From NCBI GenBank assembly GCA_031772625.1, contig CM062813.1, forward strand, positions 762,476,720 through 762,540,719: DNA of 64,000 nucleotides, read 5' to 3'. Shown here in pieces: positions 20,153-28,786 of the stretch (position 1 is the first letter of the stretch; each line of letters starts with the position of its first letter). The notes beneath the pieces were generated by a model, which did no database searches, was not told the DNA's origin, and worked only from the letters and a program-made list of their open reading frames with translations. The position numbers and the translations under genes are program-made. Source of the stretch: Pinus tabuliformis. Lineage: Eukaryota; Streptophyta; Pinopsida; Pinales; Pinaceae.

Positions 20153-23100
20153 ATGATAGTTGTCAGTTGGAATATTAGGGGTTTGAATAGCAGAGGAAAG
20201 CAACGGTACATGAAGGATAAGCTGCAAAAAGAAAAACCCAGTATTCTGATTTTACAAGAAACAAAGATTTTGATTCACCAACTGGAAGATATCATAGAAA
20301 AAAGTAGGTTACCTTATCAGGTGATGGGGCAAGATGCATCGGGTTTCGCAGGAGGACTCGCTATCCTGTGGAACCCAAATGAGATTTCTATAAATAATTG
20401 GGTGAGCATGAGAGGAATCCTTTCTGGGTTGGGAAGGGTTGTGGGAACTAATCATCAGGTGGTTATTTTAGGAGTTTATGGCCCCCCGACCCCTGGAGAT
20501 AAGGAACAGTTTATCAATGGTGTTAAAGCAATGCGTAACCTATACCCTGAAGCTGATTGGATTATTGGAGGGGATTTCAATCTGATCAGATCCATGGAAG
20601 AGAAAAAAGGAGGGATCAGAAGAAGGGATCACTATATGGACAGATTTAATGAGATGATAGAAGACCTCCGGCTAGTGGATATCTCAACCATAAACGGGAT
20701 ATACACTTGGAACAATAGAAGGGGGGGCAACAAACAGATTGCCTCCAAGCTAGATAGATTTCTAGTGTCTGAAACCATAATGAATAAAGATATTTTCGTG
20801 GAAGCCAAGATCATCCCAGCGCTGGGTTCTGACCATTGGCCAATCCGTCTAGAGATTGACATTAAAAAGATTCAGGGGAAAAGGCCTTTCCGATTCGAAG
20901 CCTTCTGGCTAAGGAACCCAGAGTTCATCAAGAAAATTGAGAAATGGTGGAACCAAAGCACTAGTCAGGGCAGATGCAGAATGCAAACGTTCCAGCTTAA
21001 ATTGAGGGAGTTGAAAGGCAAAATCAAGAAATGGAACAAAGAGGAATCTGGTAACATTCTGGAGGAAAAACAGAAGCTAGAAGGGGAAATGACTGATCTT
21101 CAACAACAGATAATTCTAGAAGGACGAACGGAAGAAAACGCTCTCAAGGAAGGGGTAATCCTTGGTAGATTGGAAGAGAGGAGGAAGCAAGAAGAAATCC
21201 TATGGCGCCAAAAATCCAGGATAAAATGGCTGAGGGAGGGGGAACGAAACACAAAATTCTTTCATCAGGCCATGGTCAAACACAGGCAGGGAAATAGAAT
21301 ACTATCAATCAAGGACAGGAATGGAGAAAGAGTGGTTGAACAGAATAAAATTGAACAAGTTCTAATTGATCATCATACGGAAATTTTAACCGAGCCTCCT
21401 GGTGATAGAACGAGAGCCATCCAGGAGATCTGCTCGGCCATCCCTAGATTGGTCACTGAGGACCAGAACAAAGCGCTCATGCGGGCTGTGACCCTAGAGG
21501 AGCTGAACGAAGTTTTGAAGGCAATGAAGAAAGGGACAGCCCCTGGACCGGACGGCTTCACGGTGGACTTCTACCAGGCTGGCTGGCACTTCTTGGGACA
21601 AGAAATTCTGGAGATAGTTGAAGAATCAAGAATGAATCAAAAGGTATGGCCAGCCCTCAACTCTACCTTTTATGCTCTTATTCCTAAGGGAGATAACCTA
21701 GAGGAAGCTAGTGGATTTAGACCTATAGCTCTGTGCAATGTCATTTACAAAATAATCACATCCCTGATTGCCAAACGTTTAAAACCTCTTTTAGACAACT
21801 TAATCTCTCCTGAACAAACGGGCTTTGTGGAGGGCAGGCAAATCCTGGATGGTCTAGTTGTAACCCAGGAGGTGATTCATTCCTTGAAAACCACAAAACA
21901 AAAAGGTATGATGGTAAAATTAGATCTATCCAAAGCCTACGATAGACTTAACTGGAATTACCTCGACACTGTCCTGGAAAGATTTGGTTTTCATCAAAGA
22001 TGGATTGCTTGGATTCACAATCTGATCTCTACTCCTCATTTCTCTATCCTGGTTAATGGAAGCCCTTCCAAAACTTTCAATGCCTCCAGAGGGATTCGTC
22101 AAGGTGATCCATTGTCCCCTTTTTTATTTATCCTAGCTGCTGAAGGATTAGGGAGATTCATCAAACAAGAAAGAGCAGCTAATAGAATTAAAGGTCTGCA
22201 AATTTGGGGAAGTAATCTGCCCCTAACCCATCAACAATTTGTTGATGACATTATGCTATTTGGGGAACCAACGGTAAGAGAAATCAAAAATTTAAAGAGG
22301 ATCCTTGATCTGTTTACAGCCGCCTCGGGACTTGAAATTAATAAAGAGAAATCCTGTGTTTTCATTTTCAACACTATAGATCAAGTCAAATCTCACCTTA
22401 TCAGAATGCTGGGATTCAAAAGGGGGGAATTACCTACCAAATACTTGGGTAATATTCTTGACCTCACTTCTAAAAAGTTTAAAAACTGGCAGGGAGTGCT
22501 GGACAAACTTAACAAAAAGATTGCCAATTGGACGTTCAGAGTACTGAATATTGCGGGAAGAGTTACCCTTGCCAAGTCGGTTCTTCAGGCTATACCTATC
22601 TATCCGCTCTCGATTATGGCTACCCCTACTGGGGTTTGTGCTAAAATCAGAGAAATTATCCGTAAGTTCATATGGAGTGGAGCTGATAAAAAGAAAAAGT
22701 GGGCTTTGGTCTCATGGAATCAACTCACCGAAAGAAAAGAACAAGGAGGGTTAGGATTAAGAGACCCAGAAATTTTAAACAAGGTCCTGGGAGCCAAGCT
22801 ATGGTGGAGATGGCTTAGCGGAGGAAGTGATCTATGGAAAACCATTTGGAGGACTAAATACAGGATACCCAACTCTCCGGCTGACATCTTAAAAATGCAA
22901 GAAATGCCCCGAGGCTCCAATGTTTGGGAACTTGCCTCTCAAAACAGAGATTTGATTGGCAAGCACACCTTCTGGGAAATCAGAGGAGGGTCAGAGGCAA
23001 ACTTCTGGGAGGATAGCTGGCAACAACGAGAAAGGCTTAACAACATTCAAGTCCTTCTCCAAGTCCGTGACAAAACTGCAAGGAATAGACAGAAAGTAAA

Positions 23101-24487
23101 GGATTACTGGAAAGAAAATGATACTCTGGAAGGTTGGAGAGTCTGGGAGGATCTGACTAGATGGGATCAGGGTTTTTCCCCTGATATTCAAGAGGCTTAC
23201 CGAAAAGAAATGGGATCAAGGAAACTCAGAGTTAGACAGGGGCAAGATATACTTCGGTGGGGAAATTCAATGAAGGGGACTTTCTCTACCAAAGAGGCCT
23301 ATTTTCTAATGGGATCTCAGAATAGAGAAGCCAGAAACTTGGAATGGAAGATCATATGGGAATCCAAATGGTGGCCTAAGGTGTCTATTTTTGTCTGGCT
23401 AGCCACAAAGAATAAAATTTTGACATGGGATCGCATTCGCAAGAAGGGGTTCATTGGTCCCTCACAATGCCATCTTTGCAACAATGACGAGGAAGACAGA
23501 GATCATCTGCTGATTCGGTGTCCATATACTGAACGACTATGGATATCAACTAAGCAATTGTTCAACAAACCAGGGCTTAACATAAGAGAATTCAAGGACA
23601 CAATCCTTCAATGGAATAAGGAAACGTTCCACTGCCGGGTTGTCCAGAGGGCTTGGAACCTGATATCTACTTTTATTCTCTGGACGGTTTGGAAAGAACG
23701 GAATAGGAGGATATTCCAGAATGGGGCTAAACCTTCAGAAGTTGTTTGGGCACAGGTGGTGGAGTATACAAGAGAGACCATTCTTGTTGAAAAATGGGAA
23801 ACGGATGACTGGAAGACGACTCAGGCAGAACAAGACATTCTAAACAAACTCAATTTAAAACTGGAAATGGTCCATTACAAAGGCGCGGTCAGCAATGGTA
23901 TGAGAACCCAGAGCCCAGAGAAATTCTCGTACCCGAAGGAGCAATTTATGAAGCTTAATTTTGACGGGGCCTCGAAGGGCAACCCGGGAGATGCTGGATT
24001 TGGAGGGATCTTCAGGGACAGTAACCACCAAGTCAGATGGATCTTTGCTGAATGGGGGGGACAAATGACTAATAATGAGGCTGAGCTTTGGGCCCTGCAC
24101 CAAGGTCTACGAATCGCTATCAGGAATGGCTACCCCAAACTAGAAATTACAGGGGATTCGCAGTTGGCTGTGGACATAATAAGGCGACTCAACAACGGAC
24201 AGGGATGGGAGAAAGTTACCAAAAGTTGGAGGACCGCAGGCATCGTCCAGGAAATAGCCAGCCTGATTAAACGCATTGATTACAGCATCATCAGTCATGT
24301 GCGGCGAAAAGGGAATCAGGCTGCAGACTGGTTGGCGAATCGGGGCTGCAATGGTCGCGGTAGTTCAATTGATAGTCAGTGGAGAGCCATTGATCATAAT
24401 CAAGAGTGGAAGGAGCTGGCAGACCTCATTAAGATGGATCATGCTCATGCCACGGAGGATAATGCTCGGCCCAGTGGATCGGCCTAA
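20153..24487 (+). CDS. LINE ORF2 endonuclease-reverse transcriptase-RNase H
   Basis: 1444 aa, intact. N-terminal AP-like endonuclease (residues 1-230): VVSWNIRGLN, LQETK, GGDFNLI, and the SDH of SDHWPI at 226-228. A linker with KWLREGERNTKFFH leads to RT (about 440-800): DGFTVDFY, FRPIALCNV, KLDLSKAYD, RGIRQGDPLSP, and the catalytic box FVDD at 696-699. zf-RVT follows, with C1106 and C1109. The C-terminus is a type I RNase H: D1271 (FDGASKGNPG), E1309/E1311, D1335 (GDSQLA), H and D1392 of the HVRRKGNQAADWL block. It nicks target DNA and copies the LINE RNA in place. It starts right after the ORF1 TAA in the same frame. Confidence 0.95.
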   Translation: MIVVSWNIRGLNSRGKQRYMKDKLQKEKPSILILQETKILIHQLEDIIEKSRLPYQVMGQDASGFAGGLAILWNPNEISINNWVSMRGILSGLGRVVGTNHQVVILGVYGPPTPGDKEQFINGVKAMRNLYPEADWIIGGDFNLIRSMEEKKGGIRRRDHYMDRFNEMIEDLRLVDISTINGIYTWNNRRGGNKQIASKLDRFLVSETIMNKDIFVEAKIIPALGSDHWPIRLEIDIKKIQGKRPFRFEAFWLRNPEFIKKIEKWWNQSTSQGRCRMQTFQLKLRELKGKIKKWNKEESGNILEEKQKLEGEMTDLQQQIILEGRTEENALKEGVILGRLEERRKQEEILWRQKSRIKWLREGERNTKFFHQAMVKHRQGNRILSIKDRNGERVVEQNKIEQVLIDHHTEILTEPPGDRTRAIQEICSAIPRLVTEDQNKALMRAVTLEELNEVLKAMKKGTAPGPDGFTVDFYQAGWHFLGQEILEIVEESRMNQKVWPALNSTFYALIPKGDNLEEASGFRPIALCNVIYKIITSLIAKRLKPLLDNLISPEQTGFVEGRQILDGLVVTQEVIHSLKTTKQKGMMVKLDLSKAYDRLNWNYLDTVLERFGFHQRWIAWIHNLISTPHFSILVNGSPSKTFNASRGIRQGDPLSPFLFILAAEGLGRFIKQERAANRIKGLQIWGSNLPLTHQQFVDDIMLFGEPTVREIKNLKRILDLFTAASGLEINKEKSCVFIFNTIDQVKSHLIRMLGFKRGELPTKYLGNILDLTSKKFKNWQGVLDKLNKKIANWTFRVLNIAGRVTLAKSVLQAIPIYPLSIMATPTGVCAKIREIIRKFIWSGADKKKKWALVSWNQLTERKEQGGLGLRDPEILNKVLGAKLWWRWLSGGSDLWKTIWRTKYRIPNSPADILKMQEMPRGSNVWELASQNRDLIGKHTFWEIRGGSEANFWEDSWQQRERLNNIQVLLQVRDKTARNRQKVKDYWKENDTLEGWRVWEDLTRWDQGFSPDIQEAYRKEMGSRKLRVRQGQDILRWGNSMKGTFSTKEAYFLMGSQNREARNLEWKIIWESKWWPKVSIFVWLATKNKILTWDRIRKKGFIGPSQCHLCNNDEEDRDHLLIRCPYTERLWISTKQLFNKPGLNIREFKDTILQWNKETFHCRVVQRAWNLISTFILWTVWKERNRRIFQNGAKPSEVVWAQVVEYTRETILVEKWETDDWKTTQAEQDILNKLNLKLEMVHYKGAVSNGMRTQSPEKFSYPKEQFMKLNFDGASKGNPGDAGFGGIFRDSNHQVRWIFAEWGGQMTNNEAELWALHQGLRIAIRNGYPKLEITGDSQLAVDIIRRLNNGQGWEKVTKSWRTAGIVQEIASLIKRIDYSIISHVRRKGNQAADWLANRGCNGRGSSIDSQWRAIDHNQEWKELADLIKMDHAHATEDNARPSGSA

Positions 24488-24512
24488 TAGGGATTCGTGG
24501 AGAGTCAGAGGA

Positions 24513-25787
24513 ATGATTATGATAAAACCAGGTGTTATCAAAACCATCATGCCAGATAGCAGGACGCAGGATTTAGCCCGGGGTGACAGGACTACGGTGG
24601 CAGGAGAAACGGTTGGGAATCAGTTCACCCAACGCGAGATTATTATAGCGTGCTCGATGATTGGCGGTGGAGACGGCTCCTCTGAATTCACACTAGAAGA
24701 AATAAGTAATGACAAGACGGCAAGGAGTAGTGGCTCTCCGGGGAGTGACCGGCGGTATTTGTTAACCGGTATCCCTTGCGCCCCCGCGTCAAATGAACCT
24801 CCTTATAATCGAAACGGGGAGATGGTGAAAGATTTACGAGAGGCCTACACTCTGGCAAGAGGGGCGGATTACATTGAGAACCATAAAACTGCAGAGAATA
24901 GTCCGGGAGACCAGGGATTGAAGAGTGACGATTCCCTGGGAATCATGGAGACCAGGCAGAGACAGCGTCAGGCGATGGAGCAACAGGGCGATGGGAAGGA
25001 TACCAGTGATAGAAAGGGCAAGAATCTCATGCCAGAGGAGCCTTCCTCCTCTGTCTGGGAGGTTCAGGACAATTCGGATGAAGACATTATCCCGGATAGG
25101 ATGATGGAAAATGGTCGTCAGCATGAACACCTGGTTGAGGAAGAAACGGAGCCGGAGAATGCGAAACCAGCGGGCGCCGAGGAAATGACGTTTAGACGGT
25201 ATGGGCTGAGGCAACGCGGGCAGGGTGATGACAAAGGGGAGGATAGGGCCAGCAAGAGAGCCCGCGGTCGTAAGGGCCAGGGTAAGGAGGCGGGGGAAAC
25301 TTCTAAGCGGGGCTCGGGAAGAAGCAGGAAGATGAAGGAGACGGTGACGGACCGGATGCGCAAAGCCGAACAGGCCTTCCTTCGTTATTCAAACCAAGCG
25401 GTTCGTAAGGTTATGCAGAAGCTTGAGGATGAAGCCATTCAAGACCAGTCTGATGAGGAAGTTGAGGACTGGACTTTCCTGTTGCACGACCCGGGTCAAA
25501 CCAGAGGCCGAATGTCTCTTTACAAACAGTCCCTTCATCTCTACTGGGTGATGAAGGGAATCCTGGCCAAAGCGCTGCTTCAGGTGGCGAAGGAGATGGT
25601 GAACTTATCCAAAGGAAGCCCGGACATCCGCTTGGAGCTAAGTTTTCTGAGAGTGGCCATGCTGAAACAAGAGGAAGCTATGATGAGGATGGATGAGAAC
25701 CTGCACGTCATCCAGAACATGCTTATCAGAGACCAGACGGATCAAGTGGAAGAGGCGCTGCAGCAACCTGCAAAGGACCATGTCTAA
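24513..25787 (+). CDS. LINE ORF3, unrecognised protein downstream of ORF2
   Basis: About 424 aa from the first ATG past the ORF2 stop (25-nt gap, +1 frame relative to ORF2). The frame is open further back, to 24276, inside the RNase H coding region, which is probably chance. I recognise no family. Residues 1-240 are polar and of low complexity, with acidic patches. About 245-285 is strongly basic (KRARGRKGQGK, SKRGSGRSRKMK), a likely nuclear localisation or nucleic-acid-binding segment. About 285-424 looks helical, with LHLYWVMKGILAKALLQVAKE and a terminal coiled-coil-like run. Its length, lack of stops and place on the same transcript argue that it is maintained. Confidence 0.7.
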   Translation: MIMIKPGVIKTIMPDSRTQDLARGDRTTVAGETVGNQFTQREIIIACSMIGGGDGSSEFTLEEISNDKTARSSGSPGSDRRYLLTGIPCAPASNEPPYNRNGEMVKDLREAYTLARGADYIENHKTAENSPGDQGLKSDDSLGIMETRQRQRQAMEQQGDGKDTSDRKGKNLMPEEPSSSVWEVQDNSDEDIIPDRMMENGRQHEHLVEEETEPENAKPAGAEEMTFRRYGLRQRGQGDDKGEDRASKRARGRKGQGKEAGETSKRGSGRSRKMKETVTDRMRKAEQAFLRYSNQAVRKVMQKLEDEAIQDQSDEEVEDWTFLLHDPGQTRGRMSLYKQSLHLYWVMKGILAKALLQVAKEMVNLSKGSPDIRLELSFLRVAMLKQEEAMMRMDENLHVIQNMLIRDQTDQVEEALQQPAKDHV

Positions 25788-26100
25788 TTCGAGATATGTT
25801 TGGAACTAGTTATAATTTTTGTAGTTTTAGCTCTGTTTCTGTCAAAAATAGGAGAATGCATACCCATTATGACAGTAGCTTTTGTAATAGTCGTAGCAAG
25901 ATGCAGGATTGCATCGTTTATTTAGCAAACTCCATTAGACTTTGGACTTTTTTTTTTTGGGCTGCCATCAAGTATTTCAGATGGCATTATGACCTGGTTT
26001 CCCCTAGAGGGCAGGCATTTACTGTTTTCTGAACTGTTGTAATGTCTTTTTGATCGAAGTAATAGAATGAGCACCACCTTAGCCTACAAAAAAAAAAAAA
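25788..26100 (+). other. LINE 3' UTR and poly-A tail
   Basis: 300 bp of untranslated sequence with a 12-base T run near 25949-25960, then 13 A at 26088-26100. The 3' UTR is where ORF2 protein would recognise its RNA. Confidence 0.75.
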
Positions 26101-26115
26101 TATTTATAAAAATTA
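26099..26115. repeat. LINE target-site duplication, right copy
   Basis: Repeat of 18433-18449. The first two A overlap the tail. Confidence 0.85.
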
Positions 26116-26204
26116 TTTTATGGAATAAATAAATTTTATAATTTTCTTAAAGGCAAGTATTGAGAGGCTTCATTTTTTTTTTCTTTTTGGAGATAATTAT
26201 GATA

Positions 26205-26295
26205 GCTCGATCAAGTAAACCCTCGATCGAGCTATTTGAAATTTTAATTTCAAACACTTGATCGAGCATTTTAAGCGCTCGATCGAGTTGTTGAG
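26205..26295. repeat. Inverted-repeat cluster with GATCGAG motif
   Basis: Perfect 12-bp arms GCTCGATCAAGT (26205-26216) and ACTTGATCGAGC (26256-26267) enclose CTCGATCGAGC and an A/T palindrome-like centre. A third CGCTCGATCGAGTT follows at about 26277-26289. This could fold as a cruciform or be the relic of a small inverted-repeat element. Function unknown. Confidence 0.6.
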
Positions 26296-26802
26296 GGCCT
26301 AAAAAATAGAGTTTTAGCTCCTCTTTTGCAAATTTCTCTACAACACCATTGTGTACCCTAGTGGTCTCTAATAAAAATTTGTTCTTAAGTGATCGAGTTG
26401 ATCATGTTGGATTTGGGAAGGAACCCTCTATCCATTGACATGTGAGTTTGGAATTTTCAAATCCATATGATATTATTTTATCTAATTTCTTTAAACATAA
26501 TGCTTGAATTTTTTTTGAATAGTTTCAAAGGGGTTGAATAAAATATAAATAACATAAATTATACACAAGGAAAAAATTTCAAAAAATACCACTATCATCG
26601 TTTACAAGTTCTCTTCAAAAGGGTACTCTTGGTTTTTCAATTTATTTATAGATTTGAAAAAAGCTTAGGTGAACACATGTGTCTCCAAAATGCAATTGAA
26701 ATATTACTTCGCCAACTTCGAAAAATAATAGAAAATATAATTTTGCATAAAAAAAAAAATTTTAATATGAAAAACTTAGTTCTCTCCATGTAGATCATGC
26801 TG

Positions 26803-26807
<5 letters not shown>

Positions 26808-26866
<59 letters not shown>
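26808..26866. repeat. AT dinucleotide microsatellite
   Basis: About 29 tandem TA units. Likely hypervariable in length. Confidence 0.95.
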
Positions 26867-26868
<2 letters not shown>

Positions 26869-27150
26869 CGCATTTTAGACTAAGTTATGCTACGTGAACA
26901 GATGCATACCTCTTAAGTTTTGCAAACATTTGCAAGGACATATATTGCATTTACACAAAAATTGAGAGATTATACGACACTAATTTGTTTTGAAAAAAAT
27001 ATAATTAGGACAACAACATAATTCTCCACATATTGTCTTTTCACTCTGAATCAAAATTCATAATGCTTGTATGAATTTTGAGAGCTGCAATTCAATAAAA
27101 GAGGAAAAAATTGAACTTTCATCACCACATTTGGCCGAAAAGTGTAACCC

Positions 27151-27411
27151 ATCTTCATGCATTCACCCGAATACCTTGTAACCCATCTTCATGCATTTAT
27201 TGTAGCACCTTTGTCAAACATTCTTTCAAACCTTCCATGTCTGTGTTTATTTCTTCTTTTAAACCATCCATGTCACCGTTTATTTCTTATTATAAACCAT
27301 GCATGTCCCATTTCAGTTCATCTTTGGTTGCTATTTGTGAGAGCGAAATTTGTTGCACTTGGTCCTGTACTTTTGATATATCATGTTGAAATTCTTCCTT
27401 TTCATGCATCA
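27151..27411 (-). pseudogene. Chromovirus gag N-terminal fragment (coiled-coil)
   Basis: On the minus strand from an ATG near 27411 the sequence encodes an acidic, Gln- and Lys-rich start (HDISKVQDQVQQ), then a repeated module of about ten residues with pattern D-M-x-G-L-K-E (two clear copies and one decayed), ending LTKVLQ and a stop. Such short D/E-M-x-G-L-K repeats form the coiled-coil that begins gag in some plant chromoviruses. Two stops interrupt the repeat. The plus strand shows the same as repeated CCATGTC blocks and a duplicated 19-bp GTAACCCATCTTCATGCAT (27146-27164, 27178-27196). Confidence 0.5.
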
Positions 27412-27720
27412 TAGTAGATATTTAAGAGGGCTTAATGGATGTATAATTCTTTTGTTTGGGTGGAATTTTAGAAACAAATACTGATATATATGCTTCAATA
27501 TCCCCTTGGAATTACTTCAAACTAATTTTTCAAACAAAAGTTATGCATTTTTTTTAAATACACAGAATTTTCTTTCTTTTAGGATCTTGATATTGAAACA
27601 GTTGTATCTCTGTAATTTTAGCTCTCCAAGTTCTGAAATTTCATCCTGTGGTAGCCCTATGAGTCTTCTTTCCAAAGCCACAATTCAAACCGAGATTGGA
27701 TTCCTCAAGTGAAGTTATTC

Positions 27721-27725
27721 CCAAT
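27721..27725. repeat. TSD CCAAT, left copy
   Basis: CCAAT directly before the LTR at 27726, repeated at 37185-37189. Confidence 0.9.
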
Positions 27726-28765
27726 TGTTATAGACATTTTTGTGCCTTACAGCTATAAGCATGAAATGTCCATAAACCAAGGGATCCTAAGTCCCTAAAT
27801 ATGTTGTTTCAGCTCCTAAAGAAACAAGGTCAACCAATGACAGCTTCTCCCAGAAGTTCTCCACCAAAAACCACTCAAAAATAGTCAAATCAGGATCAAT
27901 TCAGAGGCTCCACTAGCTGCCTGCGTTGAAATGCAAAGGCTACACTGGCTAGGTGCATTGCAACGCAGGTGGAAGCACTACCAGGGTGCGCTGAGCGAGA
28001 ATTGACAAATGGCAAGCTCATTCAACAAGGTGGAAAGACACTGGAAGCTTCCAGAATCTTCTCCAATGACACTTGCCTCAATGAATTCGGCTAGTGATGA
28101 GTAAGAGGCTCTCAACCTCCAAGTGGAAGCAAGAACTGACAGAGAGAAGCCACAAGTCAAAACATAAGCTGACTCATCCTCTCTGCTTACATCTATATAT
28201 GGATCTCTCACCCAGAGGTTCAGGAGGCTGGAATTTTGTATGTTGCAGAGAATTGCTGTTGGTTTGAGATTGAGATTAGTACATTGGGTGATTTATGCTT
28301 TGTTGGAGGAGAGGAAGGGATTTCTTTGCTGGGAGGTAGATGTTGGATCGGGACTCACTTGGTTGTATCTCCTCTTGGACTTTATTATCATATCAATAAA
28401 CTATTTGAGTTTCTCCTACATGCTGTGTATCAATGATGTTTTGTTATATTTGCATGTTTAGCTTAATCTGATCCTGAGCTTTTTATGAATGTATATCTAT
28501 ATCTTCGTGTAGTTTCTCTCTCTTGTGATCTTGCAGGGATTCGGTGAAGCTGGGCCGGTGAGAGAGCTGGGAGCTGGGAACTACTGAAGAGAGGAGCGAT
28601 TGGATCAACAAACTAGCGAAAGACACAGGTTAGTTAGATCCTTTCTCCTCATTTACATTTCATAAAGAAGAATACTCAAATAAGTTTCCTTGTTTGTTGC
28701 TAAGGCACTATCACACCTTAGAGTGGGATAGGGGCATTCCGAATTGGATACTTTTCCCAACAACA
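27726..28765 (+). repeat. 5' LTR of the gag-protease element
   Basis: 1040 bp, TGTTATAG...CCAACAACA. It carries a TATA box (CTATATATGG) near 28194-28203, so transcription should start about 30 bp downstream. It also has a 15-bp imperfect inverted repeat at 27921-27935 and 27954-27968. Nine single-base differences from the 3' LTR were noticed, most of them transitions, giving about 0.9% divergence. Confidence 0.95.
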
Positions 28766-28768
28766 AAT

Positions 28769-28786
28769 TGGCGACTCCGCTGGGGA
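28769..28786 (+). other. Primer-binding site of the gag-protease element
   Basis: TGGCGACTCCGCTGGGGA three bases after the LTR. This is the PBS form I associate with Tat/Ogre-lineage gypsy elements. I believe it matches an Arg tRNA, but this needs checking against plant tRNA 3' ends. Confidence 0.75.

Larger units (their letters stand above)
18450..26100 (+). mobile_element. Full-length plant L1-type LINE with three ORFs
   Basis: 7651 bp bounded by a 17-bp direct repeat and ending in 13 A. It contains a GC-rich 5' UTR, ORF1 (494 aa), ORF2 (1444 aa with AP-endonuclease, RT, zf-RVT and RNase H), an extra 3' ORF (about 424 aa) and a 300-bp 3' UTR. No stop or frameshift interrupts any of the three, and the TSD is exact, both signs of a recent insertion. 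Its base composition is clearly richer in G+C than the surrounding DNA. It lies in the minus-strand chromovirus, in the opposite orientation. Confidence 0.92.
26116..27150. other. Chromovirus interior, mostly unidentified
   Basis: AT-rich sequence between the LINE and the gag fragment. It holds a cluster of GATCGAG-containing inverted repeats (26205-26295) and a long AT microsatellite (26808-26866). Protease and gag C-terminal coding sequence would be expected here, but no motif is readable. Confidence 0.35.

Noticed and set aside
20153..24487. LINE RT as a retron, group II intron or DGR reverse transcriptase
   Set aside because: The AP-endonuclease, zf-RVT, RNase H, poly-A tail and TSD show a plant LINE. 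No bacterial feature is present.
24276..24512. N-terminal extension of ORF3 overlapping ORF2
   Set aside because: The RNase H catalytic residues are coded in the ORF2 frame here, so the overlapping frame is most simply chance. I place the start at 24513.
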